Positions 1 through 10,615 of a stretch of 64,000 bases of DNA are shown piece by piece. How positions within the stretch are numbered: the stretch's first letter is position 1; each line of letters starts with the position of its first letter. The DNA is taken from positions 186,001 through 250,000 of the forward strand of contig NW_026728906.1 of NCBI RefSeq assembly GCF_030272615.1, in the 5' to 3' direction. The notes beneath the pieces are model-generated. The model worked only from the letters and a program-made list of their open reading frames with translations. It was not told where the DNA came from and ran no database searches. The stretch comes from Cryptomeria japonica. Lineage: Eukaryota; Streptophyta; Pinopsida; Cupressales; Cupressaceae. The position numbers and the translations under genes were made by a program.

Positions 1-3000
1 TATTTTGGGTTCATGGAGGTGCGAGCAAACGTTAATCTATAGTAAGTGAAATTGCTCAAACCCACAAAAAGGTCATTTGGAGCTCGTCGATTTTGCACAA
101 GTCACGAGTTTTCTCTTGCACAAGTGTTTATCCTTTTGTAGACTACGGTCTTCTTCAGCATGGTTTTCTATGTGGTTTTCTTCTATTTTTTTGTGTGTGC
201 CTGGTTTATTCGTGTGTGTACCTAATGTTCAGATTGCTTTGGAAAACCAGGTTATTTCCCCTGTTGGTGAACTTTTAACTAGCACATTTTTCAAGGACTA
301 GTGCACCCAACACCCCTATTTTGCTAAAATAGGCTCAACTGTTGAGAGATGAAAGTGGACCTTGTAATTTGCATGAATCTAATTTGTTTTGTTGTCCCAT
401 CACAACAAAATGTTTCGAAAAGGTGTGAACTTCATATAAACACAACTCCCTTTCCCATTCTAGGAATCAATGTACTCAATATAGAAAACCAAAAAACCTA
501 GTCAATCAAGCATTCAGGGAGCGAAACGATAAAGAAGTCCCAATTTGATTATTCAATCATTGAAATATATGCTATAGCAATTATGATCAAGTGTATTATG
601 TAATTCGTACCTAAGATAAGGTGTCATCATTTCACCATTTATCATTTTCTTAGCCTCTTTTCTTGTGGGGGCATGCATCCTATCTCATCATTATCATTGT
701 TGAAGAGAGAACACTAATACGCGGTTTGGATAAGGTAATCCCTTATATGAAATAACCATTTCTCCCAATTTTCTCTATCTACAGGTCCAAATCCGATAAC
801 AAGAAAGTTAAAGAAAAGTAGACCAGACATTAGCAGGCATCACAAAACATTGATTGAACGAAAACCCTAAGAACAGGGCACCCAGCAGTCATTGACCCAT
901 ATTTTTAAGAGGCAAGTGATCAAATATTGTCGATTTCATTTTCGATCATCTCTCAATTTTCCCTCAACTTTAGACACGGATCTCCAACGTTTCTCTCTAG
1001 TACAATTAGCTTCATATTACAGTCCCAATTTCCTCTCTATGTCTCCATCTCAGATATGTCTTACTCTTTCTATATTTCATCTTGTATCTACTACATTCTA
1101 TAAAACTTAGTCATTTTACCATTGTTAGACTAGTTCATCTATAGACACTTCACTGTCTCCATCTCATGCAACAAAAGGAACAGGAACCTAATTTCGTATC
1201 CCTTCCTTAAAGACAACAACTAGTCCTATTCTTATTACTAATTATGTTGTGTCAACTAAGATCTTCTAGCTTACATTGGTCAATCGTAGGATCTTGTTTC
1301 CTCCATTTCAAGGTTTACATTGATTTATGAGATGGTATGATTATATATGCTACATAAACCAACATTTTTTAAGGTATGATCCCATATTGTATTGGTATAA
1401 AATTGGTGGTACTGAAACCAACATTGATATAGAAAAAAATAGACATTTTTATTTCTAACGTGTTTCCATCTACATCTTTCACTTGTCTTGCAATTGTGTA
1501 CATTCTCATGTAAATACCAACGATGTTATACTCGCGCCCTTTTATGCTTCATACCATAATGTGACTCCTCTAATTCCATAAGACCAGGAGTGCGCAAGGA
1601 GTGTAATGCTTCGTGTGGTTCATGTAACTAAACTCGGCTTCTATTTGTAGATATGAGCAAAGGTTGTGTTTTTATCACTTAAAATGTGCTTTATATGTTT
1701 TCTTAAATGCTCACATATACATACTGGTGGCATAAAATGAAAGTAAGCGTGTAGGACTCAATAGAATATAAAATAGTGACTAGTGATTTAGAACTTTCCT
1801 TGGTGTAACCCAATAAAAAATATTGAAAAGAATGGAGTTGTACCCTCATCTCTAGTATCAATTAAATGCAAGATTCACAAGCCAACTTCTCAATTTGAGT
1901 CTTAAATACAAAGTGGACATTACCTAGCACTTATGTAATTTCGTACAATATTGTATTCTTGTGGAAAGAGCTTGCTTAACAATATGCTCGAGTTCTACGC
2001 TCATTGACTAATTCTCTCCAATGACAAAACTTATGTTTCCATGAGTTGAAATCTAGAATCTCCATTTCCAAGTGTTGCACCATCTTATTACTCGACGTTT
2101 TTCTTCATCCAAATCTATTGATTGATATCTTCATTATTTTATAGTCTCTCTTTTCAATGTCTTCCCCCAAGCTAAACTATGCAACCAAATAGCGTTCACT
2201 TCCTTGTCAACCTCAATCAAAACCTAGAATAAAAAACATGCACCTAGCTATCAAATATGGAATAAAATACATGCACTTGTCTAAAACAAATTAGCACTTC
2301 CCTAAATAAATCATGTAGAAAACTTTCTCCAATACCAACCGATCGATAATCAAATCGAATATTCCATTCTAATCTCACCATCGCTGATTTTTGTTCTCTT
2401 CACTTATGTGCCGATCCAATGCACTATGCTACTGATGTGAACATTCAGAAAGCCAAAATTGGTATCTTCTACATCTACACCTTCCACTTGTCTTGAAATT
2501 TTGTATGTGGTCAAATTTTGTGCCTACAATGTTATACATAATATTTCGCACCCCTTTGTGATTTATAACAATATGTCACCCCTGTAATACCACAAGACTA
2601 TTTAATAAAGAGTATGTTGATTGAATAAGATTTATGTATTTGAAATATGCTTCTTTTTTGTTGTGAGCATGTACTATGTTTTTCATCAACTCAAGACATT
2701 ATTGTTGCAGTTTCTTAAGAATTTGAGTATCTGCAGTAGTTGCATAGAATGAAAATGAGCAAGCTTCAAAGACATAGGTTATATAGACATCGAAGGCATG
2801 AAAGAAGAGGTCGTGAAGCTTTAGAATGAACTGATGTATGAAGCTCTATTTTATTAGATCATTTATAAATGCATGGGAAAAGTAGAAGATTATGATATTT
2901 GCAGATCTCACTGATAATGTATGAGTTATATCTATTATCTTATTCTTGATGGAAATGCGATTGCCAATTTCTCAATATGACGACACTTTTATCTTCTTCG

Positions 3001-3129
3001 TATCAATCAACAAATACCTTGAGATATTGGAAATTATATTCAAAATGCGCTTACAACTTACCTTAAAATGTGTTACAGCAAAGTGAAATTTTAATGTTGT
3101 CATCAAAGGGACAAAACGACATCAATATT
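1..3129. other. Non-coding stretch before the germin 3' flank (unit 1)
   Basis: Apart from the diverged repeat pair, I see no gene, RNA gene or intact element. Short frames here (up to 74 residues) lack domains. The first 350 bases, with GTGCACCCAACACCCC near 301..316, have a retroelement-like feel but nothing firm. Equivalent stretches: 12674..15802, 25347..28474, 38019..41147, 50711..53839; the first 599 bases also recur at 63402..64000. Confidence 0.6.
1466..2603. repeat. Diverged direct-repeat pair about 1 kb apart (unit 1)
   Basis: Arms at about 1466..1587 and 2471..2603 align in the same orientation. Shared blocks include CATCTACA, CACTTGTCTTG, AATGTTATA-like, CGC-CCTTT-TG and CCA-AAGAC segments, with substitutions and small gaps throughout. 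The two arms are far more diverged from each other than the macro-units are, so this is an old duplication carried passively. It recurs in every unit, from about 14139, 26812, 39484 and 52176 onward. No open frame, terminal repeats or target-site duplication was recognised. Confidence 0.6.
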
Positions 3130-3349
3130 TAATTTTCAATCTTTGGAATATGATGAGGACATACTGATGTCCAAAACAGATGCTATGAATGGCACAAGAG
3201 GACGCCAATAACCCTAAAATGATAGTTTTATTCAACGGTTAATTTTCAATCTTTGGAATATGATGAGGACATGCTGATGTCCAAAACAGATGCTATGAAT
3301 GGCACAAGAGGACGCCAATAACCCTAAAATGATAGTTTTATTCAACGGT
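3130..3349. repeat. 110-bp tandem duplication in germin 3' flank, with two poly(A) signals (unit 1)
   Basis: Two direct copies, 3130..3239 and 3240..3349, differ at a single base (ATACTG versus ATGCTG). They start 56 bases past the germin stop codon, where the 3' UTR and cleavage region should be. On the minus strand each copy contains AATAAA (3337..3342 and 3227..3232) in the context GAATAAAAC. The near signal is 64 bases beyond the stop, so transcripts could end at either of two sites 110 bases apart. Confidence 0.9.
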
Positions 3350-3405
3350 GAGAAAAAAGAATTGGGAAAGACGGTCTTCATTGGGAGACCTCTTGTTTGT
3401 TTTGT

Positions 3406-4166
3406 TTAGTATGCGAATTTCTTTTGAATGTAATTCACCAGTTCCTGGGTGATGCGGAAGGCCTTGCTCAAAACGGAATCGGGGAGAGGGGGATTCGCCG
3501 CAAACAGAGAATTGGCGATTGTCTGAACTCCGGGAAACTGGCTGCTCAATCCAGCTATGGCCACTGCATTTTCATGCCCCACATTCTGCTGGAAATGAAC
3601 AAGTGCCTTTGGAAACACAAACACATCTCCCTTCTCCAAAGTTTTGCTGAAAAATTTGTTGCTGGTGTCAATGAAACCCACAAGAAGCTGGCCTTCCAGT
3701 AAAACAAGAACTTCGGTGGCTCTTGGGTGTGTGTGAGGAGGATTTATTCCACCCACTGCGTAGTCGATGCGGACCAACGATATTCCAAACGTATTGAGGC
3801 CTGGTATCTGTTTAACGTTCGCCATCGTTACGTTGGAGCCCACATCATTGTCGGTGTTCCCTGCCTGCCCAAGTCCCCGGAAGAAGAAATCGTTTGCTGA
3901 AACTTGCATTGGGTCTTTGCAAACGAACCCGTTCACCAAAACTGTTTAAAACAAGATCAAATCAATCTGTCTGTTAGTAACTCGACTCGTCTAATAAGCA
4001 AATCATTATCATTGTTTATGTATAAATATTCTCACTCACCGTTGCTTTCCTCATCTGCAACGCAGAAATCTTGCAAGGGATCCGGATCCCCTGCCATGAC
4101 CCTGTCGCTGTAACAGCATATCAACAGAAAAAGTCCCAACGTGAAGTAAATCATGCGGTTAGCCAT
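3406..4166 (-). CDS. Germin-like protein (cupin), copy 1
   Basis: Two exons: 4040..4166 (127 nt) and 3406..3941 (536 nt). They are split by a 98-bp GT-AG intron at 3942..4039 (donor GTGAGT, acceptor AACAG, phase 1), giving 220 residues, normal for the family. The start is the first ATG after a well-placed TATA box. Residues 1..25 form a signal peptide (hydrophobic core 6..18, likely cleavage after VMA), followed by [10 protein letters not shown], the usual mature germin N-terminus. The disulphide pair is C35 and C50. N79 sits in an N-glycosylation sequon (NVT). Germin box 1 supplies metal ligands H112, H114 and E119, and box 2 supplies H158, so the Mn site looks complete. A KGD tripeptide lies at 146..148. 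Family members are secreted, cell-wall oligomers; some are superoxide dismutases and cereal germins are oxalate oxidases. Valine 99 replaces an asparagine of the oxalate site in barley germin, so oxalate oxidase activity is doubtful. The exact activity is unknown. Confidence 0.95.
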
Positions 4167-4229
4167 TGTAATAGAAACGCAGACACAAGAGATCAGGATA
4201 TGAATGTCTATTACAAACCCATTACACGC

Positions 4230-4237
4230 TTTATATA
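4230..4237 (-). promoter_or_regulatory. TATA box of germin-like copy 1
   Basis: On the minus strand this reads TATATAAA, within GGGCTATATAAAGC. It ends 63 bases before the start codon at 4166. With the usual 25 to 32 base spacing, transcription would start near 4200, giving a 5' leader of roughly 35 bases. The match and spacing also support the chosen start codon. Confidence 0.8.
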
Positions 4238-4323
4238 GCCCAAACCATAACTCTCCGCAAAGACTAATTCATCTTGACTCCGTATATTTCACGGATCCTT
4301 CCAGAGTTGTTGCTCTTTTCCTT

Positions 4324-4329
4324 ACGTCA
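4324..4329 (-). promoter_or_regulatory. Possible bZIP (TGACG/as-1 type) site upstream of germin-like gene
   Basis: The minus strand reads TGACGT, extended to GTGACGTAAG, about 160 bases upstream of the start codon and 90 upstream of the TATA box. TGACG elements bind TGA-class bZIP factors in plant stress promoters. A W-box-like TTGACT lies on the plus strand at 4274..4279. Such motifs are short and common, so function is inference. The bZIP motif recurs at 16997..17002, 29669..29674, 42342..42347 and 55034..55039. Confidence 0.35.
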
Positions 4330-4330
4330 C

Positions 4331-6915
4331 ACTAAGTCTTACTGCATGTGGTTGTCTCGCCTGCTACCGCAGATGTATTCTCACCATCCTTTCATTAACG
4401 TTGAAATTTTCTATCTTCTCCCTGCCCTGCTGCGTATGCCTATCTCAAGATCAACTTACCTCCTGCCTTACACGTATTCTCGCCATCGCCATCATTTTAG
4501 TAATGTGGAATTGTTTAGACTTAATTGGAACGGTGGGCTTCTTCAAAGGAAACAATATATAAATCTTTCTCCACCGTGGGAGAATCGGTATGAGAGGAAA
4601 GTTTCTTTCTTGGAGTTGGATATTGGCCTAAAGACTGTCCATGCTTTGTACCCTTTTTCAATGAGATTTTTATCTCTCGTCATTTAAATTAATTTATGTT
4701 ATTCAATGTTTATTTCTCAGATTGTCTATGTTCTAGGACAGAAAAACATTGCTCAAAATAACTTATGTTCATTTACTTTACATTGAATGCGTTGATTAGA
4801 ATATCTATTTCACATCCATCTACAATTTTGAAGTCAAGTAGGTGTATTACTTTTCTTTAGCAGTTTTGGAGACCTAAATTATAGGTTTAAGACAACATAT
4901 GCAAACATAAGAACCAATTTATGGAGGATAAATGTATAAGAAGATAGATTTTGGAGAGGTATTCTACAAGAAAAAAAACTTTTTGGTGGTGTTGAGAATC
5001 CCATCTTGGAAGAGACCATGTTGTCCAAGGGATCTAGTATTTAGAATTATTTAAGATCGTTTTATTTTTCCAAACCCTAGAGGGTAGATGGGTAGCGGAA
5101 ATAGAATCCGGTTTTGACATTACAATTCACTAGAATCCATCACCTCTATAAGATATAACCTTATTAAGACGTTGATGTCTGATTTTCAGAATGTCATGGG
5201 TGAGTAGTTTGAATGCATCTTGAACTACCTTGGGTCAAGGTACAACAGTGACTAAAAATCGTACCGCTTCCAATACTCATAACTATAATGAATGTAAACC
5301 GCGATATTTTAGAGAAAAGAGCCTTCATTCTCAAACTGTTGATGGGTGCGAAAACATTGCTCACGTTGCGTTGAGTGCGTTGCTTAGATTGTCTCTTTCA
5401 CATCCATCTACAGTTGAACTCGGCCAAAATTTAATCTTTAGGTGAGTGTGTTGTTGTAAATGAAGTAGGTGTCTTTTCTAGCAGTTTTGGAGATCAAAAT
5501 TTTACCTTTAGGTGAGTGAATTCTCTTTAATAAAGTAGGTTTACTACTTTTTCTAATGTTTGAGATCTGTCTATTTCCATTTTTCGACACCAAAACTTTT
5601 CGTCCAGTTGACTGCATTGTCCTCTCGATTCTCCTTTTAACAAAGTACATACAGTTGATTTAGATGATTTATTTTTTATTATTTTTGTGAGATATATGTT
5701 TATTTAATATTTTTTTTAACTTAATGTTTTGATGAATTAGTTGTTTGGGGTAACTAAATAGGAAAATATAATATTAAAGATTATTTTTTTCCTCTTACTT
5801 CAATCAAATATATGAGAAAAGTATTTCATATTGATTAGACATTTCATTTTATTTATTTTTATTTATATTGATTGAATTTTCTTTTCTTTTATATCAAATA
5901 ATATGACAATTATAAATAGTTTATAAAAAATATTCAATTTGAGAAGTAAAAAATGCGTTAAAAGTGATATATTGGGATGATTCTTGGTTGGGAAACGTTT
6001 AGTTCCATGATCCCTTGTTTACCTATCAAGAATTATCTTTTTACTCTCTTTGGATAAGGGTGGCTAACTAATGAACTTTTTACAATTAAGAAATCAAAGT
6101 GATCAACAATCGAATATAAGGAACAAATAGAGTGAGAGGGGGAATAAAATTCTACACCTGATCGATTCATGATTATAATAAGTGGTTCATATTATAGAAG
6201 AGCAAGTCAATAAAACAGTTTGGTCATATTTTACGCTAGTATAATCTCAGTTTTCTTGATAACTACTCGAGTACATTTTTTTTTAATATCTCTCATAGGT
6301 TTTACCTTGTCTTTCATACCACACTCACAATCTCCAATTCCCCATTGAGTTTCCACAAATGACTAATACGAAAGGTAAATCTACATCCATGTAAGAGCAT
6401 GGACACCGGGAGTGATCTAATATTGGATGCAATTAAGTGAGGAATATTTTTTGAATGAATCCCTATACTTTTGGACCCTTTAATGACATGGTTTGCATAA
6501 GTAAGAAAATGTTTATTAATGTAGAGAGCATGGTTTTAGGTACTTTTCTATGTGGAGGTGATACAAATAGGCATGGGTAGCCTATGCGGTTACAGATGAT
6601 TGTGGTTCTTCCATCAACGCTATTCTCTTTTTTATTGAATGATATGGTGTAATAGAAAAGTCAAGAATATACAACTAGCAATTGCACCTTGGTGTGCAAT
6701 ATGTACGCCGAATAGATGTGGAATGATTATTAAAAAAAATTGATCTATTTTTTCATATATTTGTGCAACACGTGAGATAAATTAGCAAACCATTTAGTAA
6801 ATGATATTATTTATTCAACAAAGGTCTCAACATTTGAAAAAATTATAGATCCAAATCAACTATGCATCTACTTAAACGGACAAATGCAATCAAACAAAAC
6901 CCTTAAACCGGGAAT
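4331..6915. other. Germin upstream region, AT-rich beyond 5640 (unit 1)
   Basis: 4331..4690 is less AT-rich than its surroundings and holds a weak imperfect direct repeat with about 99-base spacing (GTATTCTC-CCATC at 4375..4388 and 4474..4487). 4741..5503 is the diverged repeat pair. 5645..5960 is very AT-rich with T and A runs and could serve as a matrix-attachment-like region. No gene is seen. Equivalent stretches begin at 17004, 29676, 42349 and 55041. Confidence 0.55.
4741..5503. repeat. Diverged direct-repeat pair upstream of the germin promoter (unit 1)
   Basis: Arms at about 4741..4872 and 5348..5503 share AAAACATTGCTCA, TTGAATGCGTTG-like, CACATCCATCTACA, AAGTAGGTGT and AGCAGTTTTGGAGA blocks in the same order. 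The second arm contains two copies of TTTAGGTGAGTG (5439..5450 and 5507..5518). The 19-bp insertion of units 4 and 5 falls inside the second arm. Equivalent pairs start near 17414, 30086, 42759 and 55451. Confidence 0.65.
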
Positions 6916-6960
6916 ATAATCGAGTTCCATTACCAATATTCTTATGTTTTGTTTGAAATA

Positions 6961-7626
6961 GGGAGAGAAGGAGAGAGGGAGATATAGGGATATAAAGAGA
7001 GAGATAGAGGAGGAAGAGTGAGGGAAAGATAAAGGAGTGAGGAGATAGAGTTAGGCGATAAATATAGAGAGGAAGATAGAGATCGAGATTGATATAGATA
7101 TGGAGAAGAATAGGGATATGGATATGAGAGGAAGAGATAAAGAGAGAGGAGAGAGAAATAGATAGAGATAGAAGAGATAAATATATAGAGAGGGGGAGAG
7201 AGAATGAGCGAGGGATAACTTTGAATCAATTGTGCATTCATTAATACAAACCAAACATAAGTGAAAGAAAACCTTTCAATCAAAAGATAATTGAACTCCA
7301 TTACCAATAGGCTCATGTTATGTTTGCAATAGTGAGAGGGGAGATATGAATAGATAAAGAGAGCGAGACATGTCTGGAGATAGGGTGACAGAGGAAGAGA
7401 GAGCTAGAGATGGGAATGAAGAGAGGGAGGTGGCAAAGAAATAGATGGTTAAAGAGAGTGAGACGTGCCTAGATAGAGTGAGAGAGGATGAAAAGGACAA
7501 ATAAAGAGAGATATAGTTGTAGAGGGATAAGGAGAAATTAAGATAAAGATTAGGAGATAGAAACGGATAGAAAAGAAGAGATACAAAGATACAAAAGGGG
7601 AGAGAGAGAGAGAGGGAGGGAGGGAT
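6961..7626. repeat. Two-part GA-rich, C-depleted tract (unit 1)
   Basis: Part one (6961..7216) is nearly all A, G and some T with only three C residues in about 256 bases. Part two (7331..7626) is similar with about a dozen C residues and ends in a (GA)n run followed by GGGAGG. The leaders before each part (6916..6961 and 7287..7332) are diverged copies 371 bases apart, so leader plus tract was duplicated as a module. Reading the minus strand gives only Ser/Leu/Tyr-rich low-complexity frames, not proteins. Long purine strands of this sort can adopt triplex structures; that is inference here. Confidence 0.85.
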
Positions 7627-8967
7627 ATTTTTGGGCCAATTTGTAATTCAAACTCGTTAATGAAGATGTTAACATAGGTTGACACCTAGTATGGTGGTTA
7701 TACCTTTTGTAAATCTTTGAACCAATAGTAATAGTATTAACATAGTATTGAATTATTTGTAATTGCCATGTATAACCTCATTTTGTGTGTTTTGTCACGT
7801 ATGCACTATCCTTTAGTGCATTATCCACTTATACTTCTCAGTACATAATACATCTGAGGAATTTTGTAGATAGAGTGGCAAGGGAAGAAGTTACATAGAA
7901 GTTGTATACTTCAACACTTCTCTTGTTTGTATTTATTTCTCACATTTGGGAGTCTTAAATTACACACTATAATTATTTTCTCGATATCCATACTTGCCTT
8001 GCTTTAGCTTTACAAACAACCTTATGACCACACATAATAAGGTCAAGTCATCCTAAAGCCCATACAACCTTGCATCCCTCTAATGACATGTGTGGTTAAT
8101 AATCACATTCTAAACTGAATTAACAATAGCTTCGATTTTATGTCCAACGACCATTAAGTTTAATTTAATCTAAATTGTTCTATTGATCTAGATTCTCCTT
8201 TAAATAAGAATAATATTTAAGAAGTCATAAACATATAATTTAATATTAAATTTTTTAAATACATAATTAATTATTTTAATATTATAAACTTTTAAAAGCA
8301 ATAAATATTAATAGATAAAAATTTCAAAATAAATTAAAACAAATTATTTTTAAAATTCAAAATATAATTTAAAAATAATAATATATAGAACTTTTTACAT
8401 TTTTAAAAATACTAAAAAATCGAACTATTTCAACAATGAGGTTTAGACCAACCATGCACTACAATTTGCAATCAACAAATAACAAATGGTATGAGCACTA
8501 AGTAATTCATCATATATCTTCGCATTTCTCCATCATAATCAGTAAAATTCAATTAACTTTGAGAAGTAACAAGAACCCATGCAAAATGTAGAAAGACAGC
8601 ACAAACATCCACCATATCTTCAACAAAACTTATGTATTAATTTCAACAAGTCTTGGAAACAATCTCTAGCTTCCTCCTCCTACTCTACTTTCTAACAGTT
8701 CTGCTCTACTCTATTATCCACCTATTAACCTTTAAAAATGAGAAGGCAAACCTTATATAGAAGTCTTGATACAAATGAATGTCCGAGATTGATTTGAATT
8801 TAATGGCCGAGATTTAACCATGAAACCCTAATTAGGGCTAGTTATAACAACAACCACTTTAACCAATGAGAAAACTACAACACTTTGGGCACATGTCCCT
8901 CTTTGAATGTGGATCAATGAGAAATGAGATTAGGTACATTGAATAATATTTGATGTAATGCCATATG
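7627..8967. other. AT-rich non-coding stretch after the GA tract (unit 1)
   Basis: 8160..8425 is extremely AT-rich. A 12-base perfect palindrome, CCCTAATTAGGG, at 8826..8837 overlaps a plant telo-box-like AAACCCTAA. No gene is seen. Equivalent stretches: 20300..21640, 32972..34312, 45664..47004, 58355..59695. Confidence 0.55.
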
Positions 8968-9192
8968 TCACTTGCTCCTCCTTTGATGAGTTAGGTTCAA
9001 TACACCTACAAGAACTGACTTGGCATCACTGAATTGGTCTATGATGATCAAGCACCACCTTAGCTTGCATGTCTCCCTAGCAATATGTCGACACTCAACA
9101 TCATCCAATTGCTTGATGTGATGGTTCATATTCTCAAATTGCATCCTCTTGAAAATCAAGTTTCTAGCTTTGATTAACTCTTCTAAAACTAT
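8968..9192 (-). pseudogene. Short coding-like relic, 74 residues (unit 1)
   Basis: An open minus-strand frame runs from just after a stop at 9193..9195 to TGA at 8968. It encodes a charged, likely helical peptide containing FKRMQFENMNHHIKQLDDVE and CKLRWCLIIIDQF, with no in-frame ATG near its upstream end. The composition is more protein-like than the surrounding low-complexity frames, and a T-rich stretch ending in AG precedes it, so it could be a last exon or a fragment of a retroelement or captured gene. I do not recognise the family. Whether it is expressed cannot be told from sequence. Confidence 0.3.
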
Positions 9193-10615
9193 TTATAACA
9201 TGTAATTTTTTTCATATCAGTTATCTTTTTCTTGAATAATATTTTAGGAGATTGACAAAATACCTAGGTTTACATTTATTATACTTTTAGTATTGTTATC
9301 TATTCTTTCATTGTGGTAGATGTAAAATGTTTCTATCATAATTTTGTGGGATACATATATGACTAATCCATTACAATACAAGGAACATTTTGGAGCACCA
9401 ACAACAACTACGTATTTAGACTTTGTTAGTGTATCTGAATGTTCCTTCTAGATAAATTTTAGAGTTGATATTAGCTTGTTAGGATGTTGGTTTCTTGGGA
9501 TTCTATGCCTGTGTGTGATGACATTTCATTATATTAATTAAAATATTTCTAATTGATAGAGTTTCTATTTTATTTATGATTTTAATATACATATTTATAT
9601 AATTTATAAAAAACTTTTCAATAAAATATTTAATATATTTATAAAAATCTTTATCATAATAATGTATATTTAATTCAAATAAAAATTTCTATCTTAATTT
9701 GTTTTAAATTTAATGAAAAATAAATAAATAAGTATAAATTATTTTGTAATTTATGAAATAGGCTCATGACAATAACTGCATAGTTACTCTCTAGTTGGTA
9801 TGATGTCAAAAAAATTAGATGCACGTAACATCATTTGGCTACCAGTTGGAGGAATTGTTGAAGAGATTGTATGGTTAATTAGTAACTTATATTTCATAAG
9901 TTTTATTTTTCAAAAAGCTTTGAATGAAACCTACACTAGATGTGTGTGCATGTAACCACCCAGATGATGGAACTTTACTACATTTTGTGTAGTATAATTC
10001 ACGAAATGATACTTCATCATTAAAATATGTGAACAATTTTTAAAATAACCAAATTGGAAAGAGCATAAACAATACGGGGGCAAAAAGAACACAAAATATG
10101 CACTAGGAACTATTATTGTCTTCCTCCATAAAAGCCTCCACAAAAAAGTGCTTGTAATAGGAATAAATCTCTGGAAGCAATTATTCTCATCCAAAATTCA
10201 TGTAACAAAGATTCATAGTTGACAAAGGATCTTTTCATCAGCAATGGAACAAGGGACACTATAGCCTAAAAAGGCAAACGTGACTACCAAAATAAAGTAA
10301 AACTAGATGAGGCCATGAGGCAAAACAAAATCTCCACATGCCCTCTAATGCTAGATAACTGGTCTAAGTGGTGCAAAACATGACCTTGAAGAACTCAAGT
10401 AACGGTAAAAAAAGGTTAAAAATTAGACCAAGAAGGAGTCTTGCGGCCTTGTAAATAGCCAAAATGACATTCATGCAAGGAAAAATTAATAGAGAAAGAC
10501 AAAACAGTTTTATTCAAATTGTTCAAAATTCATGCAAAAATAGATAAGCAACATATGCAACTCTAAGATTGACCAAAAATTGATTTGATTTGACAATATT
10601 TATGTTAACAACAGC
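9193..10615. other. Non-coding stretch between relic and retroelement-like segment (unit 1)
   Basis: 9535..9770 is strongly AT-rich. The minus-strand frame at 9931..10194 is hydrophobic, domain-free and probably chance. Nothing else is recognised. Equivalent stretches: 21866..23288, 34538..35960, 47230..48652, 59921..61343. Confidence 0.55.

Noticed and set aside
3397-3702. Plus-strand frame of 101 residues opposite germin exon 2
   Set aside because: It is the antisense shadow of the strongly supported germin-like coding exon and has no domain of its own.
3767-4113. Plus-strand frames of 60 and 69 residues over the germin gene
   Set aside because: They lie antisense to germin exons and intron, with no independent support.
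4274-4687. Plus-strand 137-residue frame directly upstream of the germin gene
   Set aside because: It begins at a TTG, overlaps the promoter, shows no domain, and its unchanged state across units is explained by youth of the array.
6942-7685. Ser/Leu/Tyr-rich minus-strand frames of 60 to 124 residues
   Set aside because: They are translations of the GA-rich tract and are low-complexity artefacts.
8823-8837. Telomere-like AAACCCTAA motif with palindrome
   Set aside because: A single short motif, common in plant DNA, and not an array of telomeric repeats; noted only as a telo-box-like sequence.
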